Assembly: GCF_913775985.1 (NCBI RefSeq)
Contig: NZ_CAJYMB010000012.1
Location: 43,773-107,772, forward strand
Length of the DNA stretch: 64,000 bases
Direction: 5' to 3'
Origin: an uncultured Pluralibacter sp.
GTDB lineage: Bacteria; Pseudomonadota; Gammaproteobacteria; Enterobacterales; Enterobacteriaceae
How positions within the stretch are numbered: the first letter of the stretch is position 1; every line of letters starts with the position of its first letter. The notes beneath the pieces are model-generated. The model saw only the letters and a list, made by a program, of their open reading frames with translations. It did no database searches and was not told the DNA's origin. The translations under genes were made by a program, and so were the position numbers. Below, piece by piece: positions 19,739 through 28,781 of this stretch.

Positions 19739-20647
19739 CTATCGACGCCCCAGCAGCTTCTGCAGCTTGCGATTTAAGTCCACCGCGATACGCGCAGGGG
19801 AGCCGTGCAGATGGCGCTTGGTGTCGATAAGCGTGACGTCGCCCGCGGCGGAAAGCGTGTGCAGCCCGTCCGTAAATGGCGCATTGCTGGCCGGCGGGGG
19901 CAGGTAGGCACCGGCACTGAGCGCCGGAGAAGAGAGCGTATCCGGCGACATTGTCAGCAGGCGCAGCGCCCCTCCATAGGTCTGGCTACAGTCCTGGGTA
20001 GGCAGCACCAGCTTGTCGTCGAGGAAAAACGGCGTACCGCCCATTCGCGCTCCGCTTTTGTCTACGCGGATCGCTTCCTCGCTGACGTTCTCCCAGGGCC
20101 CGGTCAGGCGATCGGCCTTCGCCAGCATCAGCGCGCTGGTGCGTGCGGCTTTCGGCGCGGGCGGCGTGTAAAACATCCACCAGCGGTCATGGTAAAAGAG
20201 CGGTGAAGGATCGATGGCGGCACAGGGGAATGTAAATTCAGGAACCGCCTCCCAGCGCCAGGGAAACTCAACCGCACGATACAGCGTCAGCTTGCCGGAC
20301 TTGTAGCCTTCCGGCAGCATCCAGATCTCGCCGTCAGCCTCGAAGACGTTGGGATAGGAGAGGTGCCACGGCTCATCAAGCACCGTGCGGTGCTCCAGCA
20401 CGTTGAGATCGGCATCCAGCACGTAGGCGACGATGTTCCCGCGTCGGGTGCGGTAGTCATAGGCTTCGGCAAACAGATACAGGCGATCGTCACGCCACAT
20501 GCCGAAGGGATCGGCTAAAAAACACAGAGAGCGGTCGGCTTCGATCCAGCGGATCGGAAAGCCCTCAAGGCTGCCGGCCGCCGCGACTTGCTGAATCGGC
20601 GCGCGGACAACGCCAATACGCCAGATTTCAGTTTCAAACATATTCAT
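19739..20647 (-). CDS. Five-bladed beta-propeller protein, glycosidase/GIPC-transferase N-domain-like
   Basis: A 302-residue protein without signal peptide, rich in Trp and Asp motifs: FLADPFGMWRDDRLYLFAEAYDY, LSYPNVFEADGEIWMLPE, AAIDPSPLFYHDRWWMFYT and MGGTPFFLDDKLVLPTQDC. The spaced ADPF, PNVF and DPSP blocks are the blade pattern of GH43-like propellers, and of the domain found beside glycosyltransferases and formyltransferases in surface-polysaccharide clusters. It begins 12 bases after the upstream glycosyltransferase stop, so the two form an operon. It may act on, or bind, the product of that enzyme; the reaction cannot be stated. Confidence 0.68.
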   Translation of the reverse strand: MNMFETEIWRIGVVRAPIQQVAAAGSLEGFPIRWIEADRSLCFLADPFGMWRDDRLYLFAEAYDYRTRRGNIVAYVLDADLNVLEHRTVLDEPWHLSYPNVFEADGEIWMLPEGYKSGKLTLYRAVEFPWRWEAVPEFTFPCAAIDPSPLFYHDRWWMFYTPPAPKAARTSALMLAKADRLTGPWENVSEEAIRVDKSGARMGGTPFFLDDKLVLPTQDCSQTYGGALRLLTMSPDTLSSPALSAGAYLPPPASNAPFTDGLHTLSAAGDVTLIDTKRHLHGSPARIAVDLNRKLQKLLGRR

Positions 20648-20659
20648 GACAGTACGGCT

Positions 20660-21745
20660 CTAGTTGGAGTGAACACTTTCCTTCAGCCTGTCGATAATGC
20701 GGGCTGCGGCCTGAGTATAGCGCTCGCGGCTAAATTTCTTCAGCACATAGTGCCGGGCCTGCTCACCGAAGCGTCCGAGCTGCTGCGGCGCGGCAAAAAT
20801 GCGCTCCAGCGCGTCAGTCAGCGCCTCGTTCAGGCTACCGTTCAGCACATAGCCTGTTTCACCTTCGGTAACCGCATCGCGGATCTCACCCACCGGCGTG
20901 GCGATAACCGGCAGCGCCGCATTCATCGCCTCGTGTACGGCCAGGCACATGCCTTCGTAGCGGGAGGTTTGGATATAGACGTGCAGCCCGGCGAGGAAAT
21001 CCGCCACGTCGGCGGAAAAGCCGGGCAGAGAAACCACGTCGCCAATGCCAAGTCGGGCAATCTGTGCTTCCAGCGCCTGGCGCTCTGGCCCGTCGCCAAG
21101 GATCGTAAGGTGCAAACGCGTCCTCAGGGAAGGATGCTTCTGCAGAAAGAAGGCCAGCGCGTCCATTAATCCGGCGTAGTTTTTCACTTCATGCAGCCGC
21201 CCGACGCTGCCGATTTGCAGCACGGACTCGCCGTCCCAGGCGCGGGCCTGGGGCAAAGCAGGATTGCCCTGAAACAGCGGCCACGCCAGCACCTGCTGCT
21301 CGGGGATATGCATTTCGTCACGCAAGAACTGGACGACAGTTTGCGAATCCCCCACCCACAGACGGGACATTTCGCGCATGCGGTAGGTGTAGCGCCTGAC
21401 GCTGGCGCTGTGCTTGAAGCTGATCACCGGAATGCCGGTAATGCGCCCGGCCCACTGCCCGATGCGATTGCCCCAGCTCAGGGAGGTCCAGATAACATCC
21501 GGGCGATCGGTAAGCACTTTTCGCAGGTAGGCAGCGAGAATAATCGGCAGCGCCCGGCGCCGGCGGGATAACACCTGGTAAGTTAGCCCCGCCTCGTCCA
21601 GCCGAATGGCCGCGCCCATGTCCCTGGGTTCGCAGGCAATAATGGATACCTCGTGCCCGAGATCTTGCAGCGTTTTGACAATATCCGGAATTGCAAACTC
21701 GGCGCCGCCGGTTTCAAGGCTGGTAACCAAATAATGGATTTTCAT
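20660..21745 (-). CDS. GT4-family glycosyltransferase
   Basis: A 361-residue GT-B fold enzyme of family GT4. The N-terminal domain has the glycine loop LVTSLETGGAE. The C-terminal nucleotide-sugar domain has IGSVGRLHEVKNY, LTILGDGPER and the E-x7-E-type motif TSRYEGMCLAVHEAMN followed by ALPVIATPVGEIRD. It should transfer a sugar from an NDP-sugar to a lipid or saccharide acceptor at the inner face of the membrane. It leads a two-gene operon with the propeller protein. No wzx, wzy or other polysaccharide genes are nearby, so the acceptor is unknown. Confidence 0.88.
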   Translation of the reverse strand: MKIHYLVTSLETGGAEFAIPDIVKTLQDLGHEVSIIACEPRDMGAAIRLDEAGLTYQVLSRRRRALPIILAAYLRKVLTDRPDVIWTSLSWGNRIGQWAGRITGIPVISFKHSASVRRYTYRMREMSRLWVGDSQTVVQFLRDEMHIPEQQVLAWPLFQGNPALPQARAWDGESVLQIGSVGRLHEVKNYAGLMDALAFFLQKHPSLRTRLHLTILGDGPERQALEAQIARLGIGDVVSLPGFSADVADFLAGLHVYIQTSRYEGMCLAVHEAMNAALPVIATPVGEIRDAVTEGETGYVLNGSLNEALTDALERIFAAPQQLGRFGEQARHYVLKKFSRERYTQAAARIIDRLKESVHSN

Positions 21746-22560
21746 AGTGAATGGATGTCCTTATATACCTGACCGAGCTGGGCTAACTTTTAAGACTGCG
21801 CCACGCTATAACCGGGACGAATTATCAACATGCTGCCAGGGGAATTTTATCTGCTGATAAGTAAATTCTTAATATACAGCTAAAATATTTCGTACTTTTA
21901 TAAGGTTATCATCATTCTTTAGTAGGGTAGTAGTACTAAGTCACACTCCCAGCTCAGCACTATCCTTGCCCTGCTGATATTAGATGAGCTAATTGTCACC
22001 TGAGTTAATATTAGGGAAGGAATAATTAAGAAGAGATGCAGAAACACGAGAGCGACTATTTTAAATAATGGAACAATAATCAGCGTAAATAAAATGTTAA
22101 CACTCTCAAGATAAACACTCTTTAAACATAATTGTCGTTAAAGAATATATTCTGAATAACTTGTGCTGCATGCCGGCGCAAGTGCGTGAACCCGCAGAAC
22201 CAAAACGGGATGTGTGATTGCGCTGAAAGGCACCGCTCTCCGGCACGGATTTGACCGTATCAGCCCGGCGTGCCTGCAGGGCAAGGTCCGTGGATGAGGA
22301 GAGGAACATCGCGAGTGCCCGGGCAACCTGAGGTATGTCGGATTCAATACTCTGACGCTACGATCTTAATCCTGCAGGAGGGCTCAGAAAATAAACACAT
22401 AAAAAAAGACTTAACATTTAAGCCAAATACGCCTGATAGCCCCCCGCTCATTAGCACTGCCCCAGCGGCGGAGCGCTTAACGGCCATCGGCCTTCCTCGA
22501 CCGTCGCCGCCCCTCTCTTTGCTTGCTTCCCCTTCCTGACTACAGAATGCCCAAAACGGC
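21746..22560. other. Intergenic region between the glycosyltransferase and cbpA
   Basis: About 800 bases between divergent genes. 21800-22140 is AT-rich; 22140-22560 returns to mixed composition. A plus-strand open frame at 22270-22539 has no ribosome-binding site or recognisable product. No JUMPstart/ops element (GGCGGTAG) was found upstream of the glycosyltransferase. Promoters for both flanking genes must lie here. Confidence 0.55.
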
Positions 22561-22570
22561 CTCGCGCCTT

Positions 22571-22577
22571 CTACACT
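22571..22577 (+). promoter_or_regulatory. Candidate sigmaS-type -10 element of cbpA
   Basis: CTACACT followed by AAA fits the extended sigmaS -10 consensus and lies 50 bases before the cbpA start. No good -35 hexamer is seen at the expected distance, which is common for sigmaS promoters. E. coli cbpA is sigmaS-controlled. Confidence 0.4.
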
Positions 22578-22627
22578 AAAAGGTGTACTATTTTTTTCTG
22601 ATGGTTTGACTAAGAAGAGATAACGCC

Positions 22628-23551
22628 ATGGAGTTAAAGGATTATTACGCCATTATGGGCGTAAAGTCGTCGGACGATCTCAAGACAATTAAGACCGCCT
22701 ATCGCCGACTCGCGCGCAAATATCACCCTGATGTCAGTAAAGAAGCCGATGCTGAGGCGCGCTTCAAAGAAGTCGCCGAAGCCTGGGAAGTCCTCAGCGA
22801 CGAAGAGCGCCGTGCCGAATACGACAACCTGTGGGCCCACCGCAACGATCCGCAGTTTCGCCAGCAGCAGGCGGGAGCCGGCCAGCAGCAGCAGTCCTAC
22901 AGCCAGGAGGATTTTGAAGACATCTTCTCCTCGATGTTCGGTCAGCACGGGCGTCAGTCCCGGCAGCCGCGCAGCGCCCGCGGCCACGATGTGGAATTTG
23001 AAGTCGCGGTTTTTCTTGAAGAGACACTCGATACCCACAGCCGCACTATCAGCTACAAGCTACCGGTATACAACGCTTTCGGCATGGTCGAGCAGGAAAT
23101 CCCTAAAACCCTCAATGTTAAAATCCCGGCTGGCGTCACTGAAGGACAGCGCATCCGCCTGAAAGGCCAGGGTACGCCCGGCGAGAACGGCGGGCCGGCG
23201 GGCGATTTGTGGCTGGTTATTCACATCGCGCCGCATCCGCTGTTTGATATTGTCGGCCAGAACCTGGAAATCGTGGTTCCCGTCGCACCCTGGGAGGCAG
23301 CGCTGGGCGCCAAAGTCACCGTGCCAACTCTCAAGGATAGCGTGATTATCACCCTCCCGGCAGGTACTCAGGCCGGGCAAAAACTGCGTATTAAGGGAAA
23401 AGGTCTGGTGAGCAAGCAGCACACCGGCGATCTGTTCGCCGTGATAAAAGTGGTGATGCCGCCAAAAGGAGATGAGAAAACCGCGGCGCTGTGGCAGCAG
23501 CTGGCTGACGCGCAGTCAGGCTACGATCCGCGCAAAGAGTGGGGTAAATAA
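22628..23551 (+). CDS. cbpA: DnaJ-like co-chaperone CbpA
   Basis: CbpA is a stationary-phase DnaJ analogue that also binds curved DNA and compacts the nucleoid. The 307-residue product has an N-terminal J-domain with the HPD tripeptide at 33-35, a Gln/Gly-rich linker (about 76-120) and two C-terminal beta domains ([38 protein letters not shown]). There is no zinc finger, as expected for CbpA. It is followed after one base by cbpM, its specific inhibitor. Confidence 0.96.
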   Translation: MELKDYYAIMGVKSSDDLKTIKTAYRRLARKYHPDVSKEADAEARFKEVAEAWEVLSDEERRAEYDNLWAHRNDPQFRQQQAGAGQQQQSYSQEDFEDIFSSMFGQHGRQSRQPRSARGHDVEFEVAVFLEETLDTHSRTISYKLPVYNAFGMVEQEIPKTLNVKIPAGVTEGQRIRLKGQGTPGENGGPAGDLWLVIHIAPHPLFDIVGQNLEIVVPVAPWEAALGAKVTVPTLKDSVIITLPAGTQAGQKLRIKGKGLVSKQHTGDLFAVIKVVMPPKGDEKTAALWQQLADAQSGYDPRKEWGK

Positions 23552-23552
23552 C

Positions 23553-23849
23553 ATGGCTAATATCACTATTACCGTGACCGAGTTTTGTCTGTATACCGGC
23601 GTCAGCGAAGAGGAGCTAGACGAAATAGTCGGGCTGGGCATGATTGAGCCCTGCGACACCCGCAATCCGCCGTGGCACTTCGACGACAGCGCAGTGGCAC
23701 TGGTCCAGGAAGCAATGCGCCTGCGCCGCGAGCTGGCGCTGGACTGGCCGGGGACCGCCGTTACGCTAACGCTGCTGGAAGAGAACCGCCGCCTGCAGCG
23801 CGAGAACCATCAGCTGATACAGCGACTCACCCGCTTTACCAGCCATTAA
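23553..23849 (+). CDS. cbpM: CbpA modulator CbpM
   Basis: CbpM binds the CbpA J-domain and blocks its action with DnaK. The 98-residue product begins [12 protein letters not shown] and has the MerR-like helical layout ([21 protein letters not shown]) with a C-terminal coiled coil ([19 protein letters not shown]). The frame is open further upstream within cbpA, but the ATG at 23553, directly after the cbpA stop, is the coupled start. Confidence 0.95.
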   Translation: MANITITVTEFCLYTGVSEEELDEIVGLGMIEPCDTRNPPWHFDDSAVALVQEAMRLRRELALDWPGTAVTLTLLEENRRLQRENHQLIQRLTRFTSH

Positions 23850-23852
23850 AAA

Positions 23853-23878
23853 AAGCCCCCGCCGTCAGGCGGGGGCTT
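23853..23878. terminator. Terminator between cbpM and proP
   Basis: AAGCCCCCGCC-GTCA-GGCGGGGGCTT is a perfect 11-base-pair hairpin. On the minus strand it is followed by TTTTTTT, so it is a strong proP terminator. On the plus strand CTTCAGTTT follows and it can also stop cbpAM. Confidence 0.92.
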
Positions 23879-23905
23879 CAGTTTCAGCCAGCATAAGCGC
23901 GCGAA

Positions 23906-25408
23906 TTATTCGTTAATGCGCGGATGCTGATCCACCAGGCGAGAACGCTGAGCCTGCAGCTCTTCAATCTTCTCATCGATATCTTCGATTTTGTGCTCGA
24001 TGTTATCGTGATGCTCCTGCAGGATTTCTTTCGCTTCCTGAAGATCCGATGCCGCAGGGGTTGCGCCCTTCAGCGGTCGGTTCGCCGTCTCTTTCATGTT
24101 AAGCGCGGTGATAAAGCCTACCACTGCGATAACCATCAGATAGTAAGCCGGCATCATCAGATTGTTAGTGGACTCAACCAGCCACGCCGCCAGCGTCGGG
24201 GTCAGACCGGCAATCAACACCGAAATGTTAAAGGCGCTGGCCAGGGCGCTGTAGCGGATGTGGGTCGGGAACATCGCCGGCAGCGAGGATGCCATGACGC
24301 CGATAAAGCAGTTCAGAACAATCGCCAGGGTCAGCAGGCCGGCAAAAATCAGCCCCGTAGAACCGCTGTTGATCATCATAAATGCCGGAATCGAAAGCGC
24401 GAACAGCAGGATACTACCTATCAGGATGAACGGGCGACGGCCTACGCGGTCACTCATCATGCCGATGACCGGCTGCACGAACAGCATCCCCACCATGATG
24501 GCGATGATGATCAGCACGCCGTGATCTTCCGAGTAGTGCAGGTTATGCGACAGGTAGCTCGGCATGTAGGTCAGCAGCATGTAGTAGGTGACGTTAGTGG
24601 AAATAACGATACCGATACACACCAGCAGCGCGCGCCAGTGCTTAGTGGCAATCTCTTTAAAAGAGACCTGCGGACCGTGCTGCAGCCCCTGACGATCGCC
24701 CTGCTCCAGCTTATCAACGTGCTGCTGGAACGCCGGGGTCTCTTCAAGCGCATGGCGCAGATACAGACCGATTATCCCCAGCGGCAGCGCCACGAAGAAC
24801 GGAATACGCCAGCCCCACTCGAGGAAGTTATCTTCGCCGACAATCGTCGAGATCAGCACCACCAGGCCCGCACCGAGCACGAAGCCCGCGATGGAACCAA
24901 AGTCGAGCCAGCTCCCCATGAAGCCGCGCTTGCGGTCAGGAGAGTACTCCGCCACGAAGATAGACGCCCCGGTATACTCGCCCCCCACCGAAAAGCCCTG
25001 CGCCATCTTACACAGCAGCAGCAGAATGGGTGCCCAGATGCCGATTGAGGCATACGAAGGTATGAGCCCGATACAGAAGGTACTGAGCGACATGATGACG
25101 ATAGTTATCGCCAGAATTTTTTGACGACCGTATTTGTCTCCGAGCATGCCGAAGAACAGACCGCCGAGCGGGCGGATCAGGAACGGTACAGAGAAGGTAC
25201 CCAGTGCGGCAATCATCTGCACGCCGGGGCTGGCGTCGGGGAAAAAGACCTTACCAAGTGCATAGGCTACGAAGCCATACACGCCAAAATCGAACCACTC
25301 CATCGCGTTACCAAGCGATGCGGCCGTAATTGCTTTACGCAGTTTGGCATCATCAATGATTGTTACATCGCGTAGGGTAATGGGCTTTACTTTTTTCCTT
25401 TTAAGCAT
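23906..25408 (-). CDS. proP: Osmoregulatory proline/glycine betaine transporter
   Basis: ProP is a proton symporter of the major facilitator superfamily that takes up proline, betaine and ectoine under osmotic upshift. The 500-residue length equals E. coli. Twelve helices are evident, with the MFS loop GDKYGRQKIL. The C-terminal coiled coil (EILQEHHDNIEHKIEDIDEKIEELQAQRSRLVD) that tunes osmosensing is intact. It is monocistronic with a strong terminator. Control sites probably lie in the 460-base upstream region, but I did not assign them. Confidence 0.97.
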   Translation of the reverse strand: MLKRKKVKPITLRDVTIIDDAKLRKAITAASLGNAMEWFDFGVYGFVAYALGKVFFPDASPGVQMIAALGTFSVPFLIRPLGGLFFGMLGDKYGRQKILAITIVIMSLSTFCIGLIPSYASIGIWAPILLLLCKMAQGFSVGGEYTGASIFVAEYSPDRKRGFMGSWLDFGSIAGFVLGAGLVVLISTIVGEDNFLEWGWRIPFFVALPLGIIGLYLRHALEETPAFQQHVDKLEQGDRQGLQHGPQVSFKEIATKHWRALLVCIGIVISTNVTYYMLLTYMPSYLSHNLHYSEDHGVLIIIAIMVGMLFVQPVIGMMSDRVGRRPFILIGSILLFALSIPAFMMINSGSTGLIFAGLLTLAIVLNCFIGVMASSLPAMFPTHIRYSALASAFNISVLIAGLTPTLAAWLVESTNNLMMPAYYLMVIAVVGFITALNMKETANRPLKGATPAASDLQEAKEILQEHHDNIEHKIEDIDEKIEELQAQRSRLVDQHPRINE

Positions 25409-25769
25409 TGTTGTCCTCGTTAACTTTTCGCCGTGAGCACACGCAGAGAGAGGTGAATGGTTCGCTGCATGCGGTCGAGAGCGTTGAACACAAAGCTCCC
25501 GACCTAAGCGTAGCAGATAAGCATCTACGGGTTGGTTACAACCTGAGCAATTGCATCTGCGCTAGCTTGCCCGGCTTTTAAAGACTCTGAAACAGAGCAA
25601 TGGGCTATTTTTTTCACAATCTCCCTTACCCTACCAGTGTTTAGTAGTGTGATCAACTTCACGGAAATGCGCGACGCCGGTAAAGGTCTCTTAATAAAGG
25701 TAAATTTATCTGTTGATAAAACCGCCGCAGCGCCCGCACAGCCTCGTTTCGCCCGCATGGCGAATAGTC
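25409..25769. other. Upstream region of proP and yjdM, no gene
   Basis: About 360 bases between divergent proP and the yjdM promoter. Frames here are shadows without ribosome-binding sites. In E. coli proP is controlled by CRP, Fis and two promoters; I could not assign equivalent sites with confidence. Confidence 0.5.
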
Positions 25770-25798
25770 CCGACAACTGCAGGGATATGACGTATAAT
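25770..25798 (+). promoter_or_regulatory. Sigma70 promoter of yjdM
   Basis: A perfect -10 hexamer TATAAT (25793-25798) stands 17 bases after CCGACA (25770-25775), which matches TTGACA at four positions. Transcription would start near 25805, giving a leader of about 65 bases. Confidence 0.7.
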
Positions 25799-25812
25799 AA
25801 AAGCACTTTTGG

Positions 25813-25851
25813 CGCCCTGACCGTTCCCTGACGGACAACGGCGCTTTTTTG
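25813..25851 (+). terminator. Terminator-like hairpin in the yjdM leader
   Basis: GCGCC (25813-25817) pairs with GGCGC (25841-25845), and CCGT pairs with ACGG inside it. TTTTTTG follows immediately. It lies between the promoter and the yjdM start, with no gene between, so it may act as an attenuator. Confidence 0.55.
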
Positions 25852-25869
25852 CTTATTATGAGGTTTTTT

Positions 25870-26205
25870 ATGTCCCTGCCACATTGCCCAAAATGCGGAT
25901 CTGAATACACCTATCAGGACGGCGAGATGTACGTCTGCCCCGAATGCGCCCACGAATGGAACGACGCGCAGGCCGCCGAAGAGAGCGACGAGCTGGTAGT
26001 CAAAGACGCCAACGGCAACCTGCTGGCCGACGGCGACAGCGTTACCGTCGTTAAAGACCTGAAGGTGAAAGGCAGCTCTTCAATGCTGAAAATCGGCACC
26101 AAAGTGAAAAATATCCGCCTTGTTGAAGGCGATCACAACATCGACTGCAAAATTGACGGTTTTGGCCCAATGAAGCTCAAATCCGAGTTTGTGAAAAAGA
26201 ACTAG
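25870..26205 (+). CDS. yjdM: Zinc-ribbon protein YjdM (PhnA family)
   Basis: A 111-residue protein formerly called PhnA. The N-terminal zinc ribbon is seen as [10 protein letters not shown] and [10 protein letters not shown]. The C-terminal domain is a small beta barrel ([35 protein letters not shown]). The frame extends upstream to 25849, but ATG 25870 gives the conserved MSLPHCPKC start. Despite the old name it is not part of the phosphonate operon and the biochemical role is unclear. Confidence 0.93.
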   Translation: MSLPHCPKCGSEYTYQDGEMYVCPECAHEWNDAQAAEESDELVVKDANGNLLADGDSVTVVKDLKVKGSSSMLKIGTKVKNIRLVEGDHNIDCKIDGFGPMKLKSEFVKKN

Positions 26206-26368
26206 GTTCTGCTCCGGGCAGGCCCGCCTGCCCCCAGCGTCGGATTTTCATTCGGCGCGATTGATTTTACCTTCCGCGACACATCGCTTTCTTTGCCCAC
26301 TGCAACACTCCTCTGGCCCGTCTAATCAAACGGCATTCCTCTCTGCCTGCGCTCAATTGTTAATTTCT

Positions 26369-26384
26369 CGTTAATCAGATCACA
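26369..26384 (+). promoter_or_regulatory. Candidate CRP site upstream of glaH
   Basis: CGTTA-ATCAGA-TCACA has one perfect half-site and one with three of five matches. It lies 117 bases before the start codon. In E. coli the csiD promoter needs cAMP-CRP and sigmaS and has a CRP site near -68, which would be compatible. Confidence 0.45.
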
Positions 26385-26500
26385 TTAATTAAACAAACCT
26401 GCCCATTTTGCGTACAGAATCGAAAAATGTAGATATTTTTAGAATATGGCTACACACGAGCAACCGCCGTCTTCCCGATAATCCACCCGAGGATCTTCTG

Positions 26501-27478
26501 ATGAACGCACTGACCGCTGTAAAACCTGATGCCGCTTCCCTCTCTGCTCCTTGTACAGGCTTTTCCCTGAAACCCTCCGCGCAGTCGCCGCGGCTGCTGG
26601 AGCTGAACTTTTCAGCGAAAACCGTGGAACAATTTCTGGCGCAGGTGGCGCAGTGGCCGGTGCAGGCGCTGGAGTACAAATCCTTCCTGCGCTTCCAGGT
26701 CGGCAAGATCCTCAATGACCTGTGCGGCAATCAGCTGCAGCCTCTGCTGCTGAAAACGCTGCTGGATCGCCACGACGGCGCGCTGCTGATCGACGGCGAA
26801 GGCCTCAACCACGTCTCTCAGGCCGACGAGATGGTGAAGCTCGCCACCGCCGTCGCGCACCTGGTGGGGCGATCCAACTTCGATGCAATGAGCGGCCAGT
26901 ACTATGCCCGCTTCGTGGTGAAAAACGTTGATAACTCAGACAGCTACCTGCGCCAGCCGCACCGGGTGATGGAGCTGCACAACGACGGCACCTACGTGGA
27001 AGAAACCACCGACTACGTGCTGATGATGAAAATCGACGAGCAGAACATGCAGGGCGGCAATTCGCTGCTGCTGCACCTCGACGACTGGGAGCATCTGGAA
27101 ACCTTTTTCAGCCACCCGCTGGCGCGCCGTCCGATGCGCTTTGCCGCACCGCCGAGCAAAAACGTTGCCCAGGAAGTGTTTCACCCGGTGTTCGACGTCG
27201 ACAGGCAGGGCCGCCCGGTGATGCGCTACATTGACCAGTTCGTGCAGCCAAAAGATTTCGAAGAGGGCACCTGGCTCAACGCGCTCTCTGACGCGCTTGA
27301 AACCAGCAAAAACATTCTCTCCGTGCCGGTGCCGGTGGGCAAGTTCCTGCTGATCAACAACCTGTTCTGGCTGCACGGCCGCGACCGCTTTACCCCGCAC
27401 CCGGATCTGCGCCGGGAACTGATGCGCCAGCGCGGCTATTTCGCCTACGCCACCAGCCACTATCAAACGCATCAGTAA
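26501..27478 (+). CDS. glaH: Glutarate 2-hydroxylase (CsiD/GlaH)
   Basis: GlaH is an Fe(II)/2-oxoglutarate dioxygenase that converts glutarate to L-2-hydroxyglutarate in lysine catabolism. The 325-residue length equals E. coli CsiD. The metal ligands are visible as H-N-D in MELHNDGTY and a distal His in WLHGRDRF, followed by Arg-rich [12 protein letters not shown] for 2-oxoglutarate. The start at 26501 follows GAGGATCTTCTG and replaces an upstream in-frame GTG/ATG region. It heads the cluster glaH-lhgO-gabD-gabT-gabP-csiR. Confidence 0.97.
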   Translation: MNALTAVKPDAASLSAPCTGFSLKPSAQSPRLLELNFSAKTVEQFLAQVAQWPVQALEYKSFLRFQVGKILNDLCGNQLQPLLLKTLLDRHDGALLIDGEGLNHVSQADEMVKLATAVAHLVGRSNFDAMSGQYYARFVVKNVDNSDSYLRQPHRVMELHNDGTYVEETTDYVLMMKIDEQNMQGGNSLLLHLDDWEHLETFFSHPLARRPMRFAAPPSKNVAQEVFHPVFDVDRQGRPVMRYIDQFVQPKDFEEGTWLNALSDALETSKNILSVPVPVGKFLLINNLFWLHGRDRFTPHPDLRRELMRQRGYFAYATSHYQTHQ

Positions 27479-27497
27479 GCGCCGGGGAACAACGCGG

Positions 27498-28733
27498 ATG
27501 TATGATTTTGTGATTATCGGCGGCGGCATCATCGGCATGTCCACCGCCATGCAGCTTATTGAGCGCTACCCGGATGCCAGCATGGTGCTGCTGGAAAAAG
27601 AGTCCGGACCCGCCCGCCACCAGACCGGCCACAACAGCGGCGTGATCCACGCCGGGGTGTATTACACGCCGGGCAGCCTGAAAGCGCGGTTTTGCCTCGA
27701 AGGCAACCGCGCCACCAAAGCGTTCTGCGACGAGCACGGCATCCGCTACGACACCTGCGGCAAGATGCTGGTCGCCACCTCCGCGCTGGAGATGGAGCGC
27801 ATGAAAGCGCTGTGGGAGCGCACCGCCGCCAACGGCCTCGAGCGCCAGTGGCTCAGCGCCGCCGAGCTGCGCGAGCGCGAGCCCAATATCTCCGGCCTCG
27901 GCGGCATTTTTGTCCCTTCCAGCGGCATCGTCAGCTACCGGGAAGTCACCGAAGCAATGGCGAACACCTTCCGCCAGCGCGGGGGCGAGATTGTTTACGG
28001 CGCCGAAGTCAGCGCCCTGAAAGAGCACGCTGCTGGCGTGGTGGTCCATACAAAAGGCGGTCAGGAATACGAAGGTGCAACCCTGATTACCTGCTCCGGC
28101 CTGATGGCCGACCGACTGGTCAAAATGCTCGGCGTCGAGCCGGGCTTCATCATCTGCCCGTTTCGCGGCGAATACTTCCGCCTTTCGCCGCAGCACGATC
28201 GCATTGTCAACCACCTGATCTACCCGATCCCGGATCCGGCAATGCCTTTTTTGGGCGTCCACCTGACCCGGATGATCGACGGCAGCGTTACCGTGGGCCC
28301 CAATGCAGTTCTGGCCTTCAGCCGGGAGGGCTACCGCAAGCGCGACGTCTCCTTCGCCGACCTGCTGGAAATGGCCGCCTCCCCCGGCATTCGCCGGGTG
28401 CTGCAAAACAACCTGCGATCCGGCCTCGACGAGATGAAAAACTCGCTGTGCAAAAGCGGCTACCTGAAGCGGGTGCAGAAATACTGCCCGAGCCTGACGC
28501 TCGGCGATCTGCATTCTTACCCCGCGGGCGTGCGGGCGCAGGCGGTCTCGCCGGACGGCAGGCTGATCGACGATTTTCTGTTTGTCACCACCCGGCGCTC
28601 CATTCACACCTGCAACGCTCCGTCCCCGGCCGCCACCTCGGCGCTGCCCATCGGCGCGCACATCGTCAGCAAGGTGCAGGAACTGCTGGAAACTCAGACC
28701 GGTCACCGCGCGCGGGCCAGGCCCGCCGCCTGA
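27498..28733 (+). CDS. lhgO: L-2-hydroxyglutarate dehydrogenase
   Basis: LhgO oxidises L-2-hydroxyglutarate from GlaH to 2-oxoglutarate and passes electrons to the quinone pool. The 411-residue flavoprotein opens with the FAD dinucleotide-binding motif FVIIGGGIIGMSTA and LLEKESGPARHQTGHNSGVIHAG, and has PFRGEYFRL and LGVHLTRMIDG further on. It is slightly shorter than E. coli LhgO (about 422), with a divergent Ala/Arg-rich C-terminus. It begins 19 bases after glaH. Confidence 0.95.
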   Translation: MYDFVIIGGGIIGMSTAMQLIERYPDASMVLLEKESGPARHQTGHNSGVIHAGVYYTPGSLKARFCLEGNRATKAFCDEHGIRYDTCGKMLVATSALEMERMKALWERTAANGLERQWLSAAELREREPNISGLGGIFVPSSGIVSYREVTEAMANTFRQRGGEIVYGAEVSALKEHAAGVVVHTKGGQEYEGATLITCSGLMADRLVKMLGVEPGFIICPFRGEYFRLSPQHDRIVNHLIYPIPDPAMPFLGVHLTRMIDGSVTVGPNAVLAFSREGYRKRDVSFADLLEMAASPGIRRVLQNNLRSGLDEMKNSLCKSGYLKRVQKYCPSLTLGDLHSYPAGVRAQAVSPDGRLIDDFLFVTTRRSIHTCNAPSPAATSALPIGAHIVSKVQELLETQTGHRARARPAA

Positions 28734-28781
28734 GGCCGACCACTTTTTTATTCACAGGATGTCTCTTTACAGGAAGCCACC

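Noticed and set aside
22270..22539. 89-codon plus-strand frame before cbpA
   Set aside because: No ribosome-binding site, low-complexity Pro/Ser end and no family likeness.
21746..22560. JUMPstart/ops element before the glycosyltransferase operon
   Set aside because: The GGCGGTAG core was not found on the relevant strand.
15958..22600. Mobile island with attachment sites at tRNA-Phe
   Set aside because: No integrase and no second copy of the tRNA 3' end were seen, so only an accessory region is claimed.
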